A DNA stretch of 64,000 bases from Ignavibacteria bacterium (lineage in GTDB: Bacteria; Bacteroidota; Ignavibacteria; Kapaibacteriales; UBA4661), in the NCBI GenBank assembly GCA_013298775.1, contig JAAFIV010000005.1, forward strand, positions 124,001 through 188,000, written 5' to 3'. The notes beneath the pieces are model-generated. The model saw only the letters and a list, made by a program, of their open reading frames with translations, was not told the origin of the DNA and searched no databases. Positions within the stretch are counted from its first letter, which is position 1; each line of letters begins with the position of its first letter. Of this stretch, positions 57,338-64,000 are shown in pieces. The translations under genes were made by a program, and so were the position numbers.

Positions 57338-59227
57338 ATGTATTCGATAGAACAACGTGATGAACAGCTTTTGGGAACATCCGCGGCAATTCGCTATCAC
57401 TTCCATTTCGAGCAAGCGCATCAACACGTGCTGCGCGTGGTAATGGAAGTGGACATTGCCCAAAGCGGCGCAGTGGTGCTGGGTTTGCCCGTGTGGATTC
57501 CGGGTTCGTATAAAATTCGGGATTATATCTCCACGCTCGGCAGTTTCCAGCTTACGAGTGCAGACGGGAAACCGCTCGCGTGGCATTGGCTTACGAAAAA
57601 TCGTTTGGAAGTGCAAGCCGAACAAGGCGTGTTGCGCGTGGAATATGCGTACTACGCCTACGAGAAAGATTCGACGATTCGCTCCTCGCACATCACGCGA
57701 AATCACGCTTTTCTGAACCTTGTAACCTGTTGTATGTTCGTGGAAGGGCGCGAGGCGGAGATTCACCACGTGTATTTCCATCACAACCGCGAAAAATGGG
57801 CAAATGTTTCCACGCAGCTTTCGCCCGTGAAAGCGAGCATTGCTGCCGATGAGCCGCTTGTGCTGGGTGCGTTGAATTATGATATTATCGTGGATTCGCC
57901 CGTTGAAATTGGCAATCACTACGTTTCGAGCTTTGATTACGAAGGCGCGACGATTGAAGTTGCCATTGCAGGACGCGGAAACTACGATGCCGACTGGCTT
58001 ACAGACCGCATCAAAACTATCATCGAAACCGAAGCACCGATTTTTGGCGGTTTGCCCTTCGACCGCTACGTGTTTATCATTCACCTTTTTCCCGGAATGC
58101 GCGGCGGCGGCTTGGAACACGCTCGCTCGTCGGTGAACGCGATGGAAAGCGGTTCGGGCAAGCATTGGGGCGATACGGCAAAGCTCCACAGTTTGCTGTC
58201 GCTGCTCTGCCACGAGTTTTTCCATGTTTGGAACATCAAGCGGATTCGCCCCCGCGAGCTTGGTCCGTTCAATTACAACCAAGAAAATTTCACGCGAATG
58301 CTCTGGCTTGTGGAAGGCGCGACCTCGTACTACGACGACCTTCTCACGTATCGGTGCGGTTTCTACACGCGGGCAGATTACCTCAAAATCCTTGCCAAAG
58401 ACCATCTCACGCCCTTTTTCCGCACACCTGGACGCAATGAAGCCAGCATTAAGGACAATAGTTTTCAAGCATGGGTAAAGCTCTACTTGCCGCATGACGA
58501 CTCGCTGAATCGCAATATTTCGTACTATCTGCACGGCGACTTGGTGTTTTGGTGTTTGGACTTGCACATCATTGCCGAATCCAACGGCACAAAACGCTTC
58601 GATGACGCTTTCCGTGCGCTCTGGAAGCAATATCAAGACCGACCGGAACAAGGCATTACCGAAGATGAATTTATGACCATCGCGGAGGCAGCAACAGGTG
58701 TAAAAATCCGCGAAAAGCTGCTCACGTGGCTGAATGGCAAAGGCGATGATTTGCCGCTCCCCGAGATATTTGCGCCCTTTGGCTTGGAATGGAAACAAAC
58801 GGGCGCACCCGAAGCAACGAAAATGGGCGAGAGCTTACCGACCATGACGCTTGCAACGAAGCTCTTTACAGGCATGACGCTGAAATCCGAAGGCGGGAAA
58901 GTTATCATTGCAACGGTACAAGCAGGAACGCCCGCACACGAGGCGGGGCTTGGCGCGGACGATGAAATCGTCTTTGTGAACGGAGCGCGTATCACGTCGG
59001 TGGACGACGTAGAAACACTTATCGCCAAGCGAGGCGTAGAGCGGTTTTCAGAGATTGTCCTCGCCAGCGATGCAGGAATGATTACCACCGCACTCAAACC
59101 CGCACCATTCCTTGAGTACAGCCTTCGCACCATTGCCGAACCCACCGACGACCAAAAGCGTTTGCTGGAGTTTTGGCTTGAACGCAAGGAGTTTCCGAAG
59201 GAAGAAGCGAAAACATTAGGGTCGTGA
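57338..59227 (+). CDS. M61-family metallopeptidase with PDZ domain
   Basis: The product is 629 residues from the ATG at 57338; a GTG six codons upstream is also possible. The N-terminal beta domain (1-190) is followed by the catalytic core with zinc motif H292-E293-F-F-H296 and the downstream W-L-V-E-G-A-T-S-Y-Y, whose Glu is the third ligand. A PDZ domain (about 500-590: V-I-I-A-T-V-Q-A-G-T-P-A-H-E-A-G-L-G-A-D-D-E-I) follows. This is the glycyl aminopeptidase type. No signal peptide is clear, so it may be cytosolic. It is complete. Confidence 0.9.
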   Translation: MYSIEQRDEQLLGTSAAIRYHFHFEQAHQHVLRVVMEVDIAQSGAVVLGLPVWIPGSYKIRDYISTLGSFQLTSADGKPLAWHWLTKNRLEVQAEQGVLRVEYAYYAYEKDSTIRSSHITRNHAFLNLVTCCMFVEGREAEIHHVYFHHNREKWANVSTQLSPVKASIAADEPLVLGALNYDIIVDSPVEIGNHYVSSFDYEGATIEVAIAGRGNYDADWLTDRIKTIIETEAPIFGGLPFDRYVFIIHLFPGMRGGGLEHARSSVNAMESGSGKHWGDTAKLHSLLSLLCHEFFHVWNIKRIRPRELGPFNYNQENFTRMLWLVEGATSYYDDLLTYRCGFYTRADYLKILAKDHLTPFFRTPGRNEASIKDNSFQAWVKLYLPHDDSLNRNISYYLHGDLVFWCLDLHIIAESNGTKRFDDAFRALWKQYQDRPEQGITEDEFMTIAEAATGVKIREKLLTWLNGKGDDLPLPEIFAPFGLEWKQTGAPEATKMGESLPTMTLATKLFTGMTLKSEGGKVIIATVQAGTPAHEAGLGADDEIVFVNGARITSVDDVETLIAKRGVERFSEIVLASDAGMITTALKPAPFLEYSLRTIAEPTDDQKRLLEFWLERKEFPKEEAKTLGS

Positions 59228-59233
59228 TTTTTT

Positions 59234-59366
59234 GGACGCAGATGAAGATGATTGAATGGATAAAGATGATGAAAAAGTAGAAAATATTAAGGGTGTAAGC
59301 ACATTCATGCTATCATCTTCATCAATCAAATCATCTTCATCAATCAAATCATCTTCATCTGCGTCC
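59234..59366. repeat. Inverted repeat ATCTTCATC/GATGAAGAT with tandem 18-mers
   Basis: GGACGCAGATGAAGATGATT (59234-59253) is complementary to the right arm ending at 59366 (CATCTTCATCTGCGTCC). Between them, TCATCTTCATCAATCAAA is repeated exactly (59313-59330, 59331-59348). This family differs in sequence from the others in the window. Confidence 0.7.
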
Positions 59367-59400
59367 CCTCTTCATTGCCGAAAACTAGACAATTACAAAA

Positions 59401-59441
59401 AAACGCGGTGAACCTCATCAATACAAGGTTCACCGCGTTTT
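59401..59441. terminator. Bidirectional terminator between the peptidase and small gene
   Basis: AAACGCGGTGAACCT (59401-59415) pairs with AGGTTCACCGCGTTT (59427-59441), a perfect 15-base stem, with A-run before and T-run after, serving both convergent genes. Confidence 0.9.
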
Positions 59442-59462
59442 CTTTTTGAGAACAAAACAAAA

Positions 59463-59750
59463 TTATTGTGTATCTGGCACGTACAGCTCCGCCAAGTTCT
59501 CGCTTTTCGAGATAGTGTCCAGTGCGGCTTGTCCTAGAAACTCTGTAAACATCTCGCTTTCATGGAGATAATCATTGATGAGGTCGGAGAGCGCACTCGC
59601 AAAGAAGCGGTAGTCGTCGTGCTTGACGAAATCGCGGAATTTCTCAATATCTATTTTCGCACGAACATCCTCCGAGAGATTATCATAAATCGTTTGGCGG
59701 ATGTAGGTTTCGGACAGATTGAGAATCGGGTAGGTGGTCAGGGCTGCCAT
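59463..59750 (-). CDS. Hypothetical small protein, 95 residues
   Basis: Acidic, helical and soluble. It shows no signal peptide and no family I know. V-R-A-K-I-D-I-E-K-F-R-D-F-V-K-H-D-D and L-N-E/D-Y-L-H-E-S patterns suggest a compact helical bundle. It lies downstream of, and in the same direction as, the DUF5916 gene, with 114 bases between. The terminator on its 3' side is in the right place. Confidence 0.6.
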   Translation of the reverse strand: MAALTTYPILNLSETYIRQTIYDNLSEDVRAKIDIEKFRDFVKHDDYRFFASALSDLINDYLHESEMFTEFLGQAALDTISKSENLAELYVPDTQ

Positions 59751-59864
59751 AAAAACTCCTCGTTAGACGTGAGTTAGGGATGGAATGAATTGGTTGAAGG
59801 CGCGTAAAATCGGAAATTTCTGCGATATTCTCAATGCTTTTCTCAATGCTTTGCACACACAACC

Positions 59865-62174
59865 TCAAATATTCAACCAATACGTGAATTTCAGCGCGAT
59901 TGCGCGATTGCGAATCTGAAAACTCGTGGCATCGTAATTGTCGGTATAGACCAAAAATATATCCGACATCGGCGCAAACCGCCATTGTACGCGGGTGTTG
60001 AGGTTTACGTTATTTGCTTGCGTGTTGTATTGCAAAAAGGCGGTGAGGAAAATATCGCGCGTCGGTGTGAGGTCGAGCAGAAGGCTCGCAAGATTCAACT
60101 GCGCGGATTTGAAGGGCTGCGGAAGTGTGATATTATCTTGCTGGAAATTCACCGTAATTGAACCAAAGGGCTGAAAACGATAGGCGAGCGAAACGCGCCA
60201 ATTTAAGTTCGAGCCATTGTAGTAGCCGCCAGATTCTATGCGAGTGGAAGCAGTGAAAAGTGCGCGGCGGTCGGTAGAAAAATTTCCACCAAATCGCCAG
60301 TAATTGTATTCTCCCGTCGGAAGTTCGTTTGCTTTGTCGCCGCGTCCTGTTGGGTCGAAGGGAAAAGTAAGGCGCGTGAAAATATTGCCGCCAAAGACGG
60401 AGAGATTCATCGTATTGGTAAACGTCACATAGTAAAAAGCAAACGATTCATTGTCCAGCACATTGAAGCGACCACTGTTGTCGAAATACGAGCTTTGCTC
60501 CAAGCCTGTTCCATGCTCATTGACGATGCTGCGGTCGTCGGGATAAAAGGTTTTTTGAATGTAAGGCTGCCACCGCCAAATGCCTCGACGCGGCACAAAA
60601 CCTACTTCGGGATTGTAATTCGTGCCAATGTATTCATGATTCCAATTCACTTCCAAGCCCGGAACCGAGTACCGAAGCCATCCCGCGCTGGCAAATTGGT
60701 CTGCTTTTTGGTTTGGCGTGAAGTTTTGATGGAAAAAGAGTTTTCCCTGCCAGGTGCCGTCATTGCTGATGAGATTGAAGTCTGCGCCGAGTGTGCGATT
60801 GAAGTTGTTTCCTTGCTCGTTGAAATTATTCCCCTGACGATTCACGAAAATCATCCCGATATTCGACCGCCCAAAGACGCGCCGTTGTGCGGCTGCGACG
60901 GTGTAGTTTTGCGTTTCCAAATTAAAACGTTCCGATGTGGCAGTTTGCATACTTAAAATCCCCACACGCCAGTTATCATCAAGGTTTCCCGTCAATCGTG
61001 CGCCGACGGGAATGCTGATGGGCGCGAGTGCGCCACTGTTCGTGGGGTCGTTCACCAAGCCGATTTTCCGCGAGAAAAAGGGGCGAATTTGCGAAAAACC
61101 AAACTGCGAAAAGAGGTCGCTATTTTCGATGAAAAACTGTCGTTGTTCGGGGAAAAAGATGCTGAAACGGTTCAAATTGGTTACTTGCCTATCCACGCTG
61201 ACGTTGGAAAAATCAGGGTTGATGGTCAAATCAAGGTTCAAACTCGGCGTAACTGCGTACTTCACATCGCCGCCGATATTGTAATTCCACTTATCTTTTT
61301 CGTCCTGCGCAAAGGAACGATTGTACAAGCCCGTAACCGAGGGAATAATACTCATATTCAGCCCCGATGTGCTTGGTGGCGTATCCCACTCCAGCACGCC
61401 CGTATGCACAAGCGAGAAAGCATTGAAATTGATAGGAAAGCGCGTCCAGGTGGAAAGTTCGTTGCGAATCCAATCCCAGCGCACCACGTTGATACGCCAG
61501 CGTTTGCGCCCACCCTCGAAACGAATTGCCCGAAAAGGAATCGCAAATTCCGCCGTCCAACGGTCTTTCTGCACGTTTGTTTCCGAGAACCAGACGTTAT
61601 CCCACGTTCTGTCCATGCCGAAATTCCCACCATTTGCCACAAAACCTTCCGACTGCACACCAAGCGGCGAAACGCGGAAACCAAAGCCATTCTGCCCCGT
61701 TCCAAGCGGGTCGAGAACAATCATCACGCCATCGCTTTCGTCGGCAGCAAAATCGCGGCGGAGCGATTGGAAATAAAAATTTCCTGCGGTGGAATCGAAG
61801 CAGGTGAAGGAAAAATACATATAGTTGTCGTCGTACAGAGCCTGCACCATTACTTGGTTGCGAGCGGGAAGAGAATCCGTCGGGTAATGTTGGACGAAGT
61901 TTTGGATGGGCGTTGCGGTGGCGGAAGTCCAGGCTTCATCGGTGAGCTTGCCATCAATTACGGGGGCTTTTTGTGCGCGTTGGATTTTCAGGATGTAATT
62001 ATCAAAGGGAGAAGCCTGTGTTTGTGCGCTTTTTGCGGCACTTTCTTCGCTACTTTTCGGCGGTTCCATTTGTGCAAGAAGCAATGGCGCGACAAACAGG
62101 CACATAGACAATAAGCTACAAAAGCGTATCAATACTGATTTTCGACGGATGAAATGTGGTCGTGCTTGTGTCAT
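59865..62174 (-). CDS. DUF5916 outer-membrane-type protein with CBM9-like domain
   Basis: The product is 769 residues from the ATG at 62174; an earlier in-frame start would put 83 extra residues ahead of the signal peptide. After the signal peptide (V-L-I-R-F-C-S-L-L-S-M-C-L-F) comes a carbohydrate-binding family 9-like domain (about 50-230: A-P-V-I-D-G-K-L-T-D-E-A-W, Y-D-D-N-Y-M-Y-F-S-F). The rest (about 260-769) is rich in amphipathic beta strands and ends Q-W-R-F-A to K-F-T-Y-W-L-N-I, like a barrel. R-F-S-I-F-F-P-E-Q-R-Q-F-F-I-E-N is a strong DUF5916 match. Role in uptake or surface binding of glycans is inferred. Confidence 0.85.
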   Translation of the reverse strand: MTQARPHFIRRKSVLIRFCSLLSMCLFVAPLLLAQMEPPKSSEESAAKSAQTQASPFDNYILKIQRAQKAPVIDGKLTDEAWTSATATPIQNFVQHYPTDSLPARNQVMVQALYDDNYMYFSFTCFDSTAGNFYFQSLRRDFAADESDGVMIVLDPLGTGQNGFGFRVSPLGVQSEGFVANGGNFGMDRTWDNVWFSETNVQKDRWTAEFAIPFRAIRFEGGRKRWRINVVRWDWIRNELSTWTRFPINFNAFSLVHTGVLEWDTPPSTSGLNMSIIPSVTGLYNRSFAQDEKDKWNYNIGGDVKYAVTPSLNLDLTINPDFSNVSVDRQVTNLNRFSIFFPEQRQFFIENSDLFSQFGFSQIRPFFSRKIGLVNDPTNSGALAPISIPVGARLTGNLDDNWRVGILSMQTATSERFNLETQNYTVAAAQRRVFGRSNIGMIFVNRQGNNFNEQGNNFNRTLGADFNLISNDGTWQGKLFFHQNFTPNQKADQFASAGWLRYSVPGLEVNWNHEYIGTNYNPEVGFVPRRGIWRWQPYIQKTFYPDDRSIVNEHGTGLEQSSYFDNSGRFNVLDNESFAFYYVTFTNTMNLSVFGGNIFTRLTFPFDPTGRGDKANELPTGEYNYWRFGGNFSTDRRALFTASTRIESGGYYNGSNLNWRVSLAYRFQPFGSITVNFQQDNITLPQPFKSAQLNLASLLLDLTPTRDIFLTAFLQYNTQANNVNLNTRVQWRFAPMSDIFLVYTDNYDATSFQIRNRAIALKFTYWLNI

Positions 62175-62804
62175 AAAAGTAGTCCTTGCGGCGTGAAAAT
62201 TTCCCCGAAAATGTAGGAGCGTGGTTATGCAAAAATGGCTCAATACAGCGTAAAAAGGTGCATACGCAAGAAACGAAAGAAAGTTGCTTGCATGAGAATT
62301 TGTGAGCGGAGAATGGACGCAATATACGATTTTCAAGCAACCTAACGCACCGACAAGCAGAGGCTCTACGGCAAGAACTTCTTTTAGCAAAACGTAATGG
62401 GAGAAAAAGGGAGATATTTTCAAACCTCAGTATTTATCAGTTCTTCAGACTGTTTTTTAGGAAATATGAGCCTTCCAGCCTTACGAAAAAAAAGCCTGAA
62501 TTCACCCCATCAAAAAAGTGCATTTTTCTTGAAAAATCACATTCTCCTCACATTTTTTCTCATTGCGGCTTCCTATATATTTGTGCTGAGGAATACTTGA
62601 CGTTTTGGTAGAGATTTTTATGACGTTCTTGTATAGAAAGTCCTGACCTTTTGGCTCATGGTTTCTCGTACCCAAATACCGATTTTTGTGCAGTGAATTT
62701 GATACTCGCTTTTTCTTACAAACAATTTTCGGAAAAGCTCAGTGCGGGATGCCCTATCATTTTTACTCATTTTTTCTTATCATTTTTTGTTTTGGAGAAT
62801 CGTT
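62175..62804. other. Divergent intergenic region
   Basis: 630 bases between the DUF5916 and Asp-box genes. No exact TTTG-N20-TAnnTTTG pair on either strand. A frame at 62397-62600 has no ribosome-binding site and a poor composition, so I do not call it. Near 62600-62660, GACGTTTTGG / GACGTTCTTG / GACCTTTTGG is a loose triple repeat. Confidence 0.4.
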
Positions 62805-64000
62805 ATGAAACGCTTTTTTTCTGTGCTACTGTGCATCTGTGCCACATTCCTGACCGTATTGCCAATGCCAATATTCGCACAACCAGGGCTAACCTGGACT
62901 CGTATGTCAAGTGCCGAGGCATTAGGAATAAGTTTTATTTTTAAGGCGAGCCCTTCTGTCCTCTTGGGCATAAACTCTACGCTTGCTTCTGTCACCAGTC
63001 CTGCTATCGACAAACTCTACCGTTCAGTAGATAATGGTATAACATGGACGTTATTTTCGCCCAATGAGAACTTTTCTGGCTTTGCTCGTGCGAACGGTCG
63101 CCTGTATGCTATTACGAACCCAACCCCAAATAATACCCGCTTGATTACTTCTACGAATGACGGTGCTACGTGGTCGCAACTAAGCGTATTGCCGTCCAAT
63201 AACTACGCGCCAGGGGTGTACTCAAAAATCATTGTCAATGGTAGCACTATTCTGATTGTGCAAATGGCAACAGAGAAGGTACTTATCTCGCAAAATGGCG
63301 GAGTTACATTCACCGAAACAGCAACCAATCTGCCGAAATCTTCAGCTTCAGGTTTGGCTTTTTTTGATTGCATTCTCACAAAAAATGGTTCGTATCTGCT
63401 TTCGCTTTCAGAAACCTCAAGCACACCTGCCAACTCAACAACAGCAACGCTCTGGCGTTCGACGAGCGGCACAACGTGGCAGCCTGTTACGACGACGCTC
63501 TCAGCCTACAAAGGCGCAGATGAATTACATCAACTTCCCAACGGCGATATTTACGGTGCTTTTACACGAACAGGAACGACGTATGCTCTTGATTGGCTGA
63601 AATCAACCGATGCTGGCTTGACGTGGACATCCATACCGTACCCGCCTGGAGGCGCAAATCCCGTTCTTGGGCGGAGTGGATTCACATTGGGGAATACTCT
63701 TTTTACCATCAATGCAGGAACGACCAGCACTTTTAGCGGTTCATCGTGGCAATCTGCGACAACGCTAATGAGCGCGACACCGTTGCCAAGATTTGTGGCA
63801 ACAAAAGTAAAAGGATTGGTCAGCCCAATGTCGGATATACCGAATGAGGAAGTATTTGTATCGGAAGAAACCATTGGCGGAAGAGCAATCTGGCGTAGTA
63901 CTGCTGGTCTGGCACCGCCGCCTGTTCCAATTATTACAGATATTTGCTCAGAGGACAGCCGCTTTTGCGGAACACCTCAGAACGTCGGAGAAGGGTTTGT
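62805..64000 (+). CDS. Secreted Asp-box (BNR) beta-propeller protein, 3' truncated by window edge
   Basis: The frame is open from the ATG at 62805 (GGAGA 6-10 bases upstream) to the window end, about 398 codons. The signal peptide is M-K-R-F-F-S-V-L-L to I-F-A-Q. Repeats of the Asp-box type S-x-D-x-G-x-T-W are clear: R-S-V-D-N-G-I-T-W, T-S-T-N-D-G-A-T-W, S-Q-N-G-G-V-T-F and K-S-T-D-A-G-L-T-W. After about residue 370 the sequence changes to C-S-E-D-S-R-F-C-G-T, perhaps the start of a different domain. Such proteins are sialidase-like in fold but mostly non-enzymatic, and are often T9SS cargo; the C-terminus is not in view. Confidence 0.85.
   Translation, partial: MKRFFSVLLCICATFLTVLPMPIFAQPGLTWTRMSSAEALGISFIFKASPSVLLGINSTLASVTSPAIDKLYRSVDNGITWTLFSPNENFSGFARANGRLYAITNPTPNNTRLITSTNDGATWSQLSVLPSNNYAPGVYSKIIVNGSTILIVQMATEKVLISQNGGVTFTETATNLPKSSASGLAFFDCILTKNGSYLLSLSETSSTPANSTTATLWRSTSGTTWQPVTTTLSAYKGADELHQLPNGDIYGAFTRTGTTYALDWLKSTDAGLTWTSIPYPPGGANPVLGRSGFTLGNTLFTINAGTTSTFSGSSWQSATTLMSATPLPRFVATKVKGLVSPMSDIPNEEVFVSEETIGGRAIWRSTAGLAPPPVPIITDICSEDSRFCGTPQNVGEGF

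Noticed and set aside
62397-62600. Small plus-strand reading frame of 67 codons
   Set aside because: No ribosome-binding site, atypical composition and no family resemblance; likely chance in an AT-rich gap.
1-64000. CRISPR arrays, tRNA or rRNA genes, insertion sequences
   Set aside because: No regularly spaced direct repeats, cloverleaf-like sequences or transposase genes found on reading the gaps; the palindromic repeats carry no coding sequence.

Overview
The window is chromosomal DNA from a member of the Bacteroidota/Chlorobiota side of the FCB group. The evidence is a Por-type (type IX secretion) C-terminal sorting domain on a large secreted protein, zinc-free forms of ribosomal proteins L36 and S14, promoters of the TTTG-N20-TAnnTTTG type, a BshA-like bacillithiol glycosyltransferase, and a DUF5916-type outer-membrane protein. 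A complete glyoxylate shunt (aceA, aceB) suggests an aerobic or facultative heterotroph able to live on acetate or fatty acids. A Kapabacteria/Ignavibacteria-like lineage would fit, but I cannot fix it from the sequence alone. I see no rRNA, tRNA, CRISPR array, insertion sequence or prophage.

Layout. Positions 1-9000 hold the end of bshA, a PQQ-propeller lipoprotein, a small acidic protein, a C-terminal processing protease, a beta-CASP metallo-beta-lactamase nuclease and a second S41 peptidase interrupted by one in-frame stop. Positions 9023-9783 hold a HEPN/MNT (HepT-MntA, type VII) toxin-antitoxin pair. Positions 9892-30155 are one long minus-strand translation supercluster: str operon (rpsL, rpsG, fusA, tuf), a terminator, then S10, spc and alpha genes down to rplQ. 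rpsD is missing from its usual place between rpsK and rpoA. A promoter lies upstream of rpsL and another between infA and rpmJ.

Positions 30506-41123 hold a giant sensor adenylate cyclase, prfA, the glyoxylate-shunt pair and a second EF-G resembling mitochondrial EFG1. Positions 41540-52715 hold an ECF sigma/anti-sigma pair, a class-I amidotransferase-like peptidase, an OmpA-FecR fusion, gmk, a family-2 glycosyltransferase, a 3-hydroxyacyl-CoA-dehydrogenase-like protein without its catalytic motifs, a YfhO-type membrane protein and an unknown protein. Positions 53097-64000 are envelope and secretion genes: a triple-DUF4397 T9SS cargo, a FlgD-fold secreted protein, an M61 peptidase, a DUF5916 protein and the start of an Asp-box propeller protein that runs off the window.

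A striking feature is the set of non-coding palindromic repeats between genes. At least five families are visible: the CAGACA..TGTCTG element, the CTCTCCC..GGGAGAG element, the GTGAGGGTCTC element, the CCCCCTTGATAAAGGGGG element and the ATCTTCATC element. Several are nested inside each other, and one copy ends in a T-run and looks able to terminate transcription. No single unknown multi-gene system stands out. The best leads are the stop-interrupted S41 gene, the sensor-cyclase fusion, the nested repeats, the two divergent EF-Gs with rpsD displaced, and the degenerate dehydrogenase.
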